A program made the translations under genes and the position numbers. From Oryzias latipes (Eukaryota > Chordata > Actinopteri > Beloniformes > Adrianichthyidae), in contig NC_019868.2 of NCBI RefSeq assembly GCF_002234675.1, forward strand, positions 3,636,909 through 3,700,908: 64,000 nt of DNA, given 5' to 3'. How positions within the stretch are numbered: the stretch's first letter is position 1; every line of letters starts with the position of its first letter. This document shows, piece by piece, positions 1-11,510 of the stretch. The notes beneath the pieces are model-generated. The model saw nothing but the letters and a program-made list of their open reading frames with translations, made no database searches and was not told the DNA's origin.

Positions 1-1193
1 TGGCTGCGTGTGATGGAGTGTAAGGAAACTGTAATAGGATAAGAAAAAATCCACCTCAGCACTGGACTCTGAACACCCCCCCCCCACCCACCCCCCCAGC
101 TCTAAATCTGTAAGGATCCAGAAGTGACAGAATCCAGCTGAAGAAAAACACTTCAGCTGTCTTTTGATGTGGGGGTGTCAGTTTTATCTCTCTGCCACAG
201 ACAGATGGGCTCTCGTTTAAAAGGTGCGATCGCATGAATACCTGCACCACTTCTTTAAAGAATCAAGCTTAGGAGATCAGAAACTCCTTTTTAAGTCAGA
301 AGTTTCACTTCATGATTTCATTTCTGCCTGGACTTAACCCTTTCAAATGCAGCCTTCTCCTCTGGGGGGCTTAAATGAGCTAAAGTGAGGAGCTGACACT
401 TTGCCTGCGGACCGTTTCTCCAGGTTTTGGTCTTCAATCTTTTTGAAAGAGCTCATGGTGAAGTAACCTAAAACTTGTTAGAAGTTCCTGAAGGTTCAAA
501 GAAATACTGGAGGAGCAGGACGGGGGCGCCATCCTGCTCCTCAGTTAGTTAATAAAGTTCTATCAGTGCATCCAAGTCTCTGCAGTATCTGCAACTGAGG
601 CAAATGCTTCACACGTGATACATAAGTGTCTCTAGATGATCCCTAGGATTCCCACATAAGCTACACTCTGATTGTCCAATTTCCTCATTTCCAACAATCA
701 GACTGGAGCCAAGGAGCACACACTTATCGCATGAATAGCACTAATGCGCTGCTTGCACACTGTCCAGGGTTTAGAAGAGTTTAAAAAGTTGGGCATCACC
801 CACTTCCCTCTTACTTACCTTTACATGTTGTATACGTGTTCGTTACAACCTGTTTCCTGCAGCATGTCTGTATAAAAAATGCTAATGAACTTTTTCTTAC
901 TACAGGTGTAGAGAGTGGTGTACAGACACCCGTAAAGATAGTTGTGACAAAGGCAGAAGTTTGTGACACAACTTATATTTTTAAAAACTGAGTATATGAA
1001 ATGAAATATTTGAAACGTGAAAGGGAAGACCCGTGTGACACTTAAAGGTAAATGTTCACGTTTGGAATTGCAAAGAATTAAATAGTGTCTTAAGCTGAAA
1101 ATAAAATGACAACCTGAGCATTTAAACAACATTCAGCTTAGTGTTTTTCCATAAGTTTGCTGGACACTCCTAGAGGCTCAAGGCAGGAGATGG
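1..1193. other. Intergenic DNA, no gene seen
   Basis: No reading frame here resembles a known protein and I see no convincing exon. The stretch has a C-run near 80-95 and AT-rich sequence. From about 662 to 890 it matches, with many differences, two other places in the window (27423-27672 and 42532-42640), so that part is a dispersed repeat. Confidence 0.5.
662..890 (+). repeat. Anonymous dispersed repeat, copy 1
   Basis: The stretch begins with an ACTCTGATTGTCCAATTTCC motif and ends with an AAAAAATG-nt-ATGAA motif. The same order of blocks recurs at 27423-27672, and its end block recurs at 42532-42640. I see no ORF and no clear terminal repeats. I do not recognise the family; it could be the end of an old DNA transposon. 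Confidence 0.5.
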
Positions 1194-1201
1194 TTCTAGA
1201 T

Positions 1202-1643
1202 CACATGTGTCAAACTCAAGGCCCACGGGCCAAATGTGGCCCTCCATGTCATTTTATGTGGCCCACGATGGCATAAAAATTTTAATTTCTTAGAATAAAA
1301 AATAAAAATTGGTGTGTATTTATTTATATCTACGGGGAATCTGATTTGAAATATGGGATTGGGCAACTAAACATTAGGACTTAAACACGGTCCATATAAC
1401 CTTACCTGACAGAATCAAATGTAAAAGGATTTATGCTAGAATAACAAGCAAATATATGTTTTCTATGCAACTGGAATTGTCACTTTAAAAAGTTATAGTA
1501 AGAAATAATGAGTTATTTAACAATAAGGAGTAGGTATATTTATTTTTCATTACATTTAGTTACATGTATAAGTCATATCTGGCCCTTTGAGGACAGCAGC
1601 TATGCTGATGTGGCCCTCAGTGAAAATGAGTTTGACACCCCTG
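1202..1643. mobile_element. Non-autonomous hAT transposon (442 bp)
   Basis: The ends are inverted repeats: CACATGTGTCAAACTCA on the left, and on the right the reverse complement of CAGGGGTGTCAAACTCA. The inner ends are rich in 'ggcccacgggcc/ggccc'. The flanks carry an 8-bp duplication with one mismatch (ttctagat at 1194-1201, ttccagat at 1644-1651). An 8-bp duplication is the hAT hallmark. No transposase is encoded, so it would depend on another element. Confidence 0.85.
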
Positions 1644-1651
1644 TTCCAGAT

Positions 1652-2330
1652 TGAAGACAAGAAGAAGAGTGTTGAGCTGCAAAGCTACACTGGCTATAAA
1701 CTCAAAAAAGTGTATCGTTTCACACAGCAACTACGCATTTTCATGCATTTTCCATGTATGAAATTCAACCTTTTGTGATCCATGCGTGACATAAGTCATT
1801 CACAAGTGTTTCTTGCATTCGTCATTCCTTGATGGGATCAGATGTCCATCGAGGGTTTCGGCTGAAGGGTCATTACGTGAATTCGGTTTGAGCTGTTTAA
1901 AATTCTGGTCGGTTGAGAACCACACAGTCTACGCATATTTTACGTCGTTTTTACACATTTTTTAGGTAACTCTGACCCAATTCTGTGTGGATTTTCAGGA
2001 GATTCACAGGAGTTCCACATATATCTAACTGACTTTTCACCCATGTACCACCGATGCATAACATTTATATGAATCACTAGTGAATCACTAATGAATTGGA
2101 TGTAAACAGCGCTATGGTCACGCACGGTTCATGTTTTACATTCATATACGTGTACTTTGGTTTATTCATACTTTTTCCATGATTTTAATGTGTTCATTTG
2201 CGACACATTTGTGAAAATTTCACGTAAAGAAACACAACTTTTCTGAATTTTTCCACATATATTCATGTTATCACCAATTTTTATCTGTGCAAGATACAGA
2301 AAATGTATGTAGTGGCTGTGTGACACTGTC
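1652..2330. other. AT-rich DNA, nothing recognised
   Basis: There are only short random reading frames, no splice-framed exon, and no repeat I recognise. Confidence 0.5.
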
Positions 2331-2334
2331 TTGA

Positions 2335-2524
2335 CCCTTGTGCTATCTTGTGACTCCCCCTCATTGACGTGTTCTTCCTACCATGACAAAGGTGGAAAGA
2401 TTTCATGTAATCCATGGACACCAGTGAAGATCACAAATCATTGAAAAAAAAAGGTTCAGAGCACTGTCTAGTGGGTCTAGATGACCCAACTCCCAATATT
2501 AAAGTGCCTAGGATAGCACAAGGG
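2335..2524 (-). mobile_element. piggyBac-type MITE, copy 1 (190 bp)
   Basis: The termini are CCCTTGTGCTATC and its reverse complement GATAGCACAAGGG. The right flank is TTAA (2525-2528); the left flank is the decayed TTGA. TTAA target use with short perfect TIRs indicates mobilisation by a piggyBac transposase. It is one of six copies in the window, and the strand sign gives relative orientation only. No coding capacity. Confidence 0.8.
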
Positions 2525-2528
2525 TTAA

Positions 2529-3455
2529 AGATATAATGACGAAGGATACATTTTTTTAGCCTCATGACATATTTATAAGGAACAAAACTAAATGTTTGAC
2601 TGTGATGACATCCCAGCCAGCTTCTCATAGTGGCGATAAGCTAAAATTACATTTTAGTCAGACTCATGCAGTAAAGAAGATTTATTTCCATGTTTCTTTT
2701 AGTTTGGAATAAGGCTCCTTTCAGATACATAAAACAAAGATCTCCATAGAAAACCTAGGGTATTAAACTACCGCTGACGTAGCTCACGGGTGGAAGCTGG
2801 GTAGGAGGGTTGGGTGATGAACCCAGAGCTCGCGGAAATGGAAGAAGAGGATTGGACCGCACCTGGACTTAAGTAGGATGATGAACAGGTGAGTTAATTA
2901 GACTGAACCGGAGTAACCAGGTAAACACACTGCTCGAATTGCCTGCCTGAAATTACTCCCAGGGTCGTTCATTTCATTTGCATTTGCCAACGATGTACAA
3001 ACACAAATACAACTTGAGCAAAAAAAAAAATATCAACAAGTAAGACAAAGAAAAAAAAACATAAGTGATGAAGCTTATGAATTATTCACAAGCAAGGTTA
3101 AAGACGCAGATGATGGAGTCCACTGGTCTTGCTCCAGGTCCGAATGGGCCATAGGGTAGACTCACATATCATTCCATATTAATACACAGCCACTCACAGC
3201 AACAGGTATTAAATAATGTGTGAAGTTGGTGGCTGTTTTCTGTATTTCTGTGGATCATGATGTTTGCAGACGACTTTGTAATCTGTAGTAAGAGCAGGAA
3301 GCAGGTGGAGGAACATCTAAAGAGATGGAGGTTTGCTCTTTACAAGAGAGAAATGAAAGTCAGCTACAAAAAGACAGATTATCTGTGTGGAAGTGAGAGG
3401 AACTGAAGTAGAACAGTGAGGTTGCAGGGAGCAGAGGTGAAGAAGGAGGATGACT
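2529..3455. other. Intergenic DNA, no gene seen
   Basis: Two A-runs near 3020-3060 are the only notable features. No exon or recognised element was found. Confidence 0.45.
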
Positions 3456-3459
3456 TTAA

Positions 3460-3654
3460 CCCTTGTGCTATCCTAGGCACTTTAACATTGGGAGTTGGGT
3501 CATCTAGACCCACTAGACAGTGCGCTGAACCTTTTTTCTTCAATGATTTGTGATCTTCACTGGTGTCCATGGATTACATGAAATCTTTCCACCTTTGTCA
3601 TGGTAGGGAGAACACGTCAATGTAAGGGTGGAGTCATCTAAGATAGCACAAGGG
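3460..3654 (+). mobile_element. piggyBac-type MITE, copy 2 (195 bp)
   Basis: The TIRs CCCTTGTGCTATC/GATAGCACAAGGG are flanked by TTAA on both sides (3456-3459 and 3655-3658). It lies in the opposite orientation to copy 1. No ORF. Confidence 0.88.
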
Positions 3655-3894
3655 TTAAGTTCTTAGGGTCAACAGGCCAGAACAATACAGAGTATAGGAA
3701 AGAAGAGGAGATCTGTCTGCTAGCAGGTTGGAACAGGTGGAGGACGATTTCAGGCGAGATGTGTGACTAAAAACTGTCATCAAGAATGAAAGAAAATCTG
3801 TAGAAGAGTGTGGTGAGAGCGGCCATGTTATTAGTTTAGAACTTTAGACTAAGACTCAGAAACAGACAGGAGGCAGAGCTGGAGGAAGAAAATA

Positions 3895-3943
3895 AGAAGA
3901 TGTTGAGGTTCTCAATTCTCTGACAAGAACCTCAACATCTTCT
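3895..3943. repeat. Perfect 18-bp inverted repeat (hairpin)
   Basis: The arm AGAAGATGTTGAGGTTCT at 3895-3912 is followed after 13 nt by its exact complement at 3926-3943. It lies outside any recognised transposon, so its origin is unknown. It could be a small foldback element or a hairpin RNA. Confidence 0.85.
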
Positions 3944-4883
3944 GGCAAGGAGATTCTGTCCTCAGACCATGAGCTAAAACATGAAGCCAGAACATCTGCA
4001 GAAGATGCTGTAATGTTCAGGTCAGAGTCTAAACAGCATCACCCTGCTGCAGGCTCTCATCCATGAACCCTGTCATCTGCTTTTGCGCAGTGAGGGAAAG
4101 AACAACTTTCAGATTGAGCTCCAGATGTTGAGTTTACGGATGCTGCTTCCCGGGTTTAACTCTTTAGGGAAAAAAAGAGTTAAACGATCAAAAAAGATTT
4201 GGTTAAAAAAACGTGTGAAATTTAAGCTCAGAAGATTTTGCATGAAAAGAAATCACAGAAAACCCATTAACTCCACCTTCACCTATTCACACAGCATCAT
4301 CTAAAACACTGAAAGCATCCTCCATCATCCTCTGTCATGTTCACATTTGTCATGTTTTACATTTGTGCAGATCTCTAAGTGTTTACAGAAAGCTCTAGAA
4401 GCATGATTCTTTTTGCATGTCAGAGCTGCAGTTCAGCTGAAGATGAGGAGGCTCAAATGTCCTCTGCATTTATCCACAAAAGAAGACCGAAGGACGATCA
4501 AAACGTTATCTGAATCAATTCATTCACACTCCAACATCTCCACAGATCAACTGCAGCAGATTCTTCACTTTTTGAATTCCTCACTCGTTACTCTTGTGAA
4601 TAGCAGAGCGTGAACCTGAAGATGAATGTTTGTCTTGGATCACCTTCACAGCAAAGAGAGCAAAAAGCAGACATGAAAATATTATCAAAAGACTCCAGTA
4701 TATCCGTGTTTGATGATATAATAAGGTATTAATGGAATTTCAGAGCAGAGAAGAGTCGTTACCATTCCTGAGAAGAGCTTCTTCCTCATTAATGTAGTTG
4801 TTTATTTTAGTCAGATGTATTTTCTCAAAAAGATGCTGTCAAAACAAACATGGAGATGGATTCTCATTTCATGTTGCTGTTTT
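3944..4883. other. AT-rich DNA, nothing recognised
   Basis: The short reading frames have no recognisable domain. I see no terminal repeats and no splice-framed exon. The stretch ends where the tail of the reverse-oriented L2 LINE begins. Confidence 0.4.
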
Positions 4884-5133
4884 TCAATTTCAATTCAATT
4901 CAATTTGATTTGTATAGCCCAAATTCACAGCAACAGTCATCTCAATGGGCTTCGTACTGGTATTTGTAAGGTAAACATACAATCATAAAGGATCATAAAT
5001 GCATAGAATTCAATAGGATAATACTAAAACTAAACAGACTAAACTAAACTGGACATCTCTGCCCTTCGGGGTAAGGAAAAACTCCTAAAAAACAGATTCA
5101 GGAAAAAACGAAGAAACCTCAGGGGTGTCCACA

Positions 5134-5514
5134 TTAAGGAGGGATCCTCCCCCAGGACGGACAGGCGATGTACCAGAACTCATAGAGAAGAATTAACTTA
5201 TCTAACCCTACAACTACATATTTAAAGTCTAGCAGACGAGCTTCATCCAGATGTAGTTGGGGGACGGCTGGGGGCGCGAGACGAGCCGAAGACAGGATCC
5301 ACAGCCAGGTGTAGGAGCAGTGGTATATACAAGCCAGAGACGAAAAAAACGTCGTAACAAATGCATGGATGAGTTTTTCAGCATCACTCTTAGAAAGTAT
5401 ATTTCTGATCTTAGCAATATTCCGCAGCTGAAAAAAGGCAGTTTTACATGCCTGAAATATTTGAGCCTTAAATGATAAATCTTGGTCAAATACAATGTTT
5501 CCTAGGGGTAGCAT
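5134..5514 (-). pseudogene. L2 reverse transcriptase C-terminal remnant
   Basis: The segment around QDLSFKAQIFQACKTAFFQL matches the thumb/C-terminal part of the copy at 38513-39367. Compared with that copy, sequence is missing before it, including the block with the catalytic YADD motif. A second deletion follows the HAFVT motif and joins it to the last exposed residues. The frame then runs into 3' UTR sequence (CPSWGRIPP). It cannot encode an active polymerase. Confidence 0.8.
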
Positions 5515-6400
5515 AAAGCATAAACAGGAAGGGTCCTAAAACTGAGCCCTGTGGGACTCCGTAGTTAACTCGAGGGCAATGAGAGGAATGTCCATTTACA
5601 TTAACGAACTGATACCTATCGGATAAATAGAATTCAAACCACTGGAGGGCAGATCCTCTGATCCCTATGTCATGCTCCAATCTATGGAGTAGAATACTGT
5701 GGTCAATGGTGTCAAAGGCTGCACTGAGGTCTGACAAGACCAGACTAGAGAGTAGTCCCTTTTCTGAGGCCAATAATAAGTCATTAGAGACTCTAACAAG
5801 TACAGTTTCCGTACTGTGGTGAGGTCTAAACCCCGACTGAAAGTCTTCGAAGTGGCTATTGTCCTGTAGGTGGCAGTAAAGCTGCTTAACTACAACTCTT
5901 TCTAGGATTTTAGAAATAAAGGGCAGGTTTGATATTGGTCTATAGTTGGCCAAGATGCTAGGATCCAAACTGTGCTTTTTCAGAAGAGGTTTAACAACTG
6001 CATATTTAAAAAACTGTGGCACGTAACCCGTTTCCAGAGAAGCATTTATCATTGTTAATATGGGATCATTAATTAGGGGAAAAGTTTCTTTAAAAAGTCT
6101 AGTGGGAATTGGGTCTAACAGACACGTTGAGGATTTGGAGGACGTAATAATTGATGTTATTTCCGCTTGATCCACAGCAGTGAAGCAGTCTAATGTTACA
6201 GAGGTTTCTATGGATGCCTCCACTTCTACCGCTTCAGCCTGCTCTGGGCTGATAGTAGGAATAACTTGATTTAACTTATGTCTAATATTTGAGATTTTAC
6301 TATCGAAAAATGTAAGAAAATCATCAGAGCTGAGAGAAACAGGAACATGTGGTTCTAAGGAGCTCTGACTGCGAGTTAATTTAGCAATAGTGCTAAAAAG
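5486..6400 (-). pseudogene. L2 reverse transcriptase fingers/palm remnant
   Basis: Visible RT blocks in order are [45 protein letters not shown] (first catalytic Asp region) and [11 protein letters not shown]. The frame then breaks at a deletion where YADD should follow. Open sequence continues upstream of the first Met (6223) to the L1 insertion at 6408, so the ORF was longer before being split. It belongs with 5134-5514 and 7801-8991 as one dead LINE. Confidence 0.85.
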
Positions 6401-6408
6401 AAATCTTT

Positions 6409-7800
6409 TTTTTCTTTTTTTTTCTTTTTTCTTTTAACTTGTCCTGTCCAACAGCTAGGCAGGCAGATGAGAGCTGAGGGCCTCTTGTGTTGGACATATT
6501 TTACTTTAACAAGAGGGGTTATTAATCTTCAGACAAACCAAAGGCATGCCTGAATAAACCCCTTTTGTAATAGAGGCCAAACTTTATTAATTTCAACCAT
6601 GTTTGAAAATCTTTGGTGTTGGACCGGACGGAAAAGGAAAGAAGGGAAGAAGAGAGAAAGATGTTAGAGAGGGGGGGGGGTGATAGTGAGAGGGGGGGTA
6701 AGACCATGAAGCAGCAAAGAGCAGACAGATTTACTGGTTGTTTATCATTACGGTACGGTTCAAATGTAGTACAAAAAGGGCGGGGCCTGTCCGCACACAC
6801 TCAAATGTTATCAACACACCTGCTAGCTGCAAAAAATGTCCACATGTCAACATGTACACAAAACAGATAGTGTTCACGAACGCATACCTATGCCTTTAAA
6901 CCAACTAGTGTGAAATCTTTCGTTCATTCAATCATGCAAACTATTAGTGCAAAGGTGAGCTAACACCTGTGCTCAGGTGAGTGTTTATGTTCTTCTAAAA
7001 TGGATGGTGGAATGTGAAAAGAAGGAGGAGGAGCGCCCAGCCACCCCCACACCCAGACCCCCGCCGCAGCAGCAGCGGCAGCCGGAATCCCCCCAACGCC
7101 ACACGGGAACAGGCAGGGAACAACCGCCCCCCGAGCGACCAAGACCGCCACCCAGGCCAGGGCCAGCAGGACCGCCGCGAGGCCCCCAGAGCCAGAGAGC
7201 AAGGAGGCGCGGAGGGAAAGAGAGCGCCGCCCCAGCCCAACCAGGAAAGCAGCCCCCCCGCCGCGCTGGAAGAGCCCAACGCAGGGCCCCACCGGAGAAG
7301 GACGCCCACAGCCCCAGACGAGCACCCTACCACCACCCAGGAGTTCCGGGCATCCCCCCGCCCCAACCCCAGGTACAAGCCAGGACCCCCCAAGGGAGAC
7401 CCGCTCCGCACTCCAGGCAGCCACCCACCCGGCCCACGGTTGGTCCAGGGAGGAGCAAGGCAGGAGCCCGCCGCCCCCGCCCAGGAGGGGGGAACCCCGG
7501 GGAAAAAAGGGCGGCCCACAAGGGGTGTTGTAAATATGGCCAGACTAGGCTCGGCCAATGTTGGAAGTTTGGCGGGGCCCAGCGCTCAGGGGCAAGGACC
7601 AGGACCCATCCCCCAGGGACACGAACACCCCCGGCTCAGGTGTAATGTGAACCCCCCCACCGGGCGGAGAGAGCACCGCCGGGCCCAGGGGACACGGCCG
7701 CCGTCGCCAAGGGGCCTGCACCCCCCACCAGGGAAGGTGTAGGGGACAGATGGACCTAGGTCCCACCTTCCTTGCAAAATGTGTGTGCGTGTATGTGTGT
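6409..7800 (-). mobile_element. 5'-truncated L1 3' UTR insertion with extended 3' end
   Basis: A 16-bp target duplication (ctaaaaagaaatcttt at 6393-6408 and 7801-7816) brackets the segment, and a T/C-rich stretch at 6409-6436 is its reversed A-rich tail. The body matches, in reverse orientation, the 3' UTR of the L1 at 58130-59370, including the ATTAATAAAGTTTGG block next to the polyadenylation site. Here about 140 bp of extra sequence (6437-6578) lies between that block and the tail, as in read-through 3' transduction. It splits the L2. The long GC-rich frames on both strands are compositional. Confidence 0.9.
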
Positions 7801-8111
7801 CTAAAAAGAAATCTTTGATTATTTCCATTCTCTGATATTAAGGTAGAATAGTACTGGCTTCTAGCTCTATGCAGAGCTTTTTTGTAATTTAATAGGCTAT
7901 GTTTCCAGGTATCCAGAGACTGCTCTGAACCGGAGCGGCGCCATTCTCTTTCCAACTTATGGGTTTCTTGTTTAAGAAAACGTGTTTCAGCGTTAAACCA
8001 TGGTGCTACTCGGTTTTGTCTGACAAGCTTAGGTTTCAGGGGGGCAACAACATGGATTGTACTCCTGAGGGCTTGTAAGGCATCATTAACAAAGTGGTCA
8101 TTTATATACAA
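7801..8111 (-). pseudogene. L2 endonuclease-RT linker remnant
   Basis: Minus-strand codons read APWFNAETRFLKQETHKLER and related Lys/Arg/Glu-rich sequence. This is the conserved 'W-N-E---K---R-LER-WR' linker that precedes RT in L2/CR1-type LINEs. It ends at the 16-bp target duplication of the L1 fragment. No catalytic residues are expected here. Confidence 0.75.
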
Positions 8112-8991
8112 GGACTGATACTATGGGAGCTGGTCTCAGAGTATTTTCTCAGAATATCACTAAGTACTGGCTGAACTGTGAGTTTAAACTCAGACACAGA
8201 ACGATAAGTTAAGGTTCTTCTAAGCTGTTTCTTATTCGCTGGGGCAGCAGCATGTTCTAATGAAAACTGGAATGTAATCAGAAAGTGATCAGAAATTATG
8301 GGGTTAAGAGGAATGACACTCAGCTGGCTGATCTCTATACCATGGGTTAGAACAAGGTCCAGGGTGTGCTTATGACAGTGAGTGGGTTCATTTACACTCT
8401 GTGTGAACCCAACATGATCTAATAAAGCTACAAATGCATTTCCTAAACAGTCATTAGGGTCATCAACATAAATATCAAAATCCCCTATTATTATAATTTG
8501 ATCAGAACCTAAAATAGTAGTTGATAGGAAGTCTGAAAACTCAGTTGAAAATTCTGAATATGGGCCGGGGAGGCGATAAATAATTATGAATAAAGCAGGT
8601 TTTTGAGTCTTCTTGTTTGGGGGATTTATAGACAACATGATGCTTTCAAAGGAATTATAAACATGTTTAACTTTAGGGCTGAGAAGTAAGCTAGACTGTG
8701 ATATTACTGCCAAACCACCTCCTTTCCCTGAGATCCTGGATTTCTGAAAGTTAGCATAATTGGGGGGGTTGCTTCATTCAATCTAACATAGTCATCCTGT
8801 TGGAGCCAAGTTTCTGTTAAGGCTAGAAGACTGAGGTTGTTAGCAGTGATTAACTCATTGACTAAGAGGGACTTGGAGGAAATGGATCGAATGTTTAATA
8901 AACCACATTTTATTACATCATAATTCTGCTTGTTGTTATTGAGAGGACTGATGTCTGTCACTGTAAGATGTCTGTGTCTCACTCCTTTCAC
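8102..8991 (-). pseudogene. L2 apurinic endonuclease remnant
   Basis: The N-terminal part (8991-8704) carries CGLLNIRSI and LALTETWL, the Asn and Glu motifs of APE-like endonucleases. The C-terminal part (8713-8102) carries IIIGDFDIYVDDP and ISDH motifs. The two parts are in different frames, so a frameshift or small deletion near 8705-8715 breaks the domain. It would nick target DNA in a working LINE. Confidence 0.85.
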
Positions 8992-9000
8992 TTGCCTTTC

Positions 9001-9415
9001 AGCTCATAAGCTAAAGCTAGCTAAAGCTAAAGCTGTTTTAAAGTACTGTTGTAATCTACAAAAGGAAAAAGACCCCCTTGTTGGTCCCTCTTCACCTGCA
9101 GCTGCTGTTACAGGTGATTCAGAAGAGCTCCAATTGGATCCAAAGAAAACAGCCTTATTGGTAACGCTTTATATGGTCTCCAACAGCAGGGTGGACAGAA
9201 TAGTCACACACACTCTGGGAACTCCTACCAGACACAAACAGAGGGTCATTTACCTCGCCAGGCACCAGGAGAGGAAGCCTGAAGGACGTTTTAAGGCCAC
9301 AAAGGGGAAGACCTCTTTCTGTCCTGGAGGGAAGGAGAGTATCCAACGGTATGATTAGTTTCTAGAAGTCTTTTCCTTACTTTGAAATCTAATTCATTTT
9401 TTCACGCTTTTCTTT
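9001..9415. other. Possible L2 5' region, unassigned
   Basis: A short 'agctttagctaaagct' type repeat lies at 9003-9032. The remainder (to about 9360) could be the 5' part of the neighbouring L2 or host DNA. A 142-codon plus-strand frame overlaps it but has no recognisable domain, and the L2 runs the other way. Confidence 0.35.
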
Positions 9416-9429
9416 CTTTCACATAACAT

Positions 9430-10180
<751 letters not shown>

Positions 10181-10384
10181 TCAATTTTCTTTTTTTTTAG
10201 AAACAGTTTTTATAAGTTTTTGTCACATGAAAATAAAACACAAACAAAATTAAAACAGAGGTCAATTCTGGGTGTTTCTTGTGTCTATTTGTTGTAAAGT
10301 GAGTTTTTTTCCACTTTCGGTGTAATTGTGCCTCTTGCAATCTCAGTCTGTATGTTATCGTTTCAGTCGAATAGACGTGATTAA

Positions 10385-10584
10385 CCCTTGTGCTATCCTA
10401 GGCACTTTGAGAGTTGGGTCATCTAGACCCACTAGACAGTGCTCTGAACCTTTTTTCTTCAATGATTTGTGATCTTCAGTGGTGTCCATGGATTACATGA
10501 AATCTTTCCACCTTTATCCACCTTTGTTATGGTAGGGAGAACACGTCAATGGAAGGGTGGGGTCATCTAGGACAGCACAAAGGG
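10385..10584 (+). mobile_element. piggyBac-type MITE, copy 3 (200 bp)
   Basis: CCCTTGTGCTATC begins directly after TTAA (10381-10384). The right end GCACAAAGGG, with one inserted A, is followed by TTAA (10585-10588). Same orientation as copy 2. Confidence 0.85.
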
Positions 10585-10588
10585 TTAA

Positions 10589-11344
10589 GGTAGTTGAAAT
10601 GAATCCTTCCCTTCTCACAGAATCATCATGTGTTTGAATGTACGCAGCTCTCTGTAAAGAGGGACTTTCTCCTCCCCGTTGTCCCACTGAGGCTCGCTGA
10701 GGACAAAAGCTGTGAAGGAACATTTTTGTACAACTTTAATTCAGTGAAAATGACAATCATAATGTTATGAATGGTTGCAGCCTTGTTTGTCCTCAGTTCC
10801 TGTCTGCTGAAGCTCTCTCAGCTGTTTGGCAGTGTTGCACTCGCATGTTTTCATGTGAAACAGCCCCTGTGTTGACAGGCCTGCAGCTCCAGCTGATGAT
10901 GGGACACATTTTCATCACAGAGTTTGCAGCTGCTGCGTCTCTCCTCTGTTCACTGGTTCAGGAAGCTTTCGGGTAACTGAACTTTCTTGAAGTTGGTTAT
11001 TGTTGCTACTGTCTTGTTATCTGCTGATCTGGTAAAAACCCCACTTCATAGAGTTTCCTTTTTTACTCAGATTTTAGGATTAGTTTGTGCTGTTTTACCT
11101 CGGCCCGTCCACTGGATGAATTATCTCACAAAAAAGGAAATGCAAATGTTTGATCATGAAAAGAAATTCCAGTGAAATCTCCAACACATTCAAGAAGAAG
11201 ATTCAGGTGTTATAGCCAGATCTACCACAATGAAAGACACATCCTCCCCACTCAGAACCAAACCACTCACTTAGTCGCTCTGATCACTTGGAGCAATAGA
11301 CAAACATGTCCTCCATCCATCCTCAGCTCCCCCTTTGACCTGTG
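10589..11344. other. Anonymous DNA, no gene seen
   Basis: Several 60-80 codon frames occur on both strands, but none shows a domain, splice sites in frame or a partner exon. Confidence 0.4.
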
Positions 11345-11510
11345 CAGAAGAAGTGTCCTTGGGCCACATTGCTCCTGGAGGCCCCAGTGTTCTGCAATGG
11401 AGCTGTGAATGGGTGCATCCATGGGCGAATGGGACTGTGACTGTAAAAGCACTTTGGGCCGTCAAAGAAGGCAGTAAACTGCTAAGTATACATCCTTTAC
11501 CATTCTCCTA
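11345..11510 (+). repeat. SINE-like repeat fragment
   Basis: The order 'agtgtccttgggc', 'attgctcctgg', 'gtgaatgggtg', 'gtaaaagcactttgggc' is that of a widespread fish tRNA-SINE body whose tRNA-like head resembles the element at 29219-29379. The head itself is absent here. Family membership is from memory. Confidence 0.5.

Larger units (their letters stand above)
4884..9000 (-). mobile_element. Degenerate L2-clade LINE with nested L1 fragment
   Basis: On the minus strand this reads endonuclease (8991-8102), linker (8111-7801), reverse transcriptase (6400-5486) and C-terminus (5514-5134). It ends in an AATTGAA-type short tandem tail at 4884-4910. Order and motifs fit an L2-clade non-LTR retrotransposon. 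It is inactivated by a frameshift inside the endonuclease, an L1 insertion at 6409-7800 and internal deletions around 5500 and 5340. The 5' limit is uncertain and may reach about 9360. A related, less deleted 3' half is at 38358-39712. Confidence 0.85.

Noticed and set aside
6960..7742. Overlapping Pro/Arg- or Gly-rich frames of up to 242 codons
   Set aside because: They lie in an L1 3' UTR fragment and exist on both strands because of GC composition.
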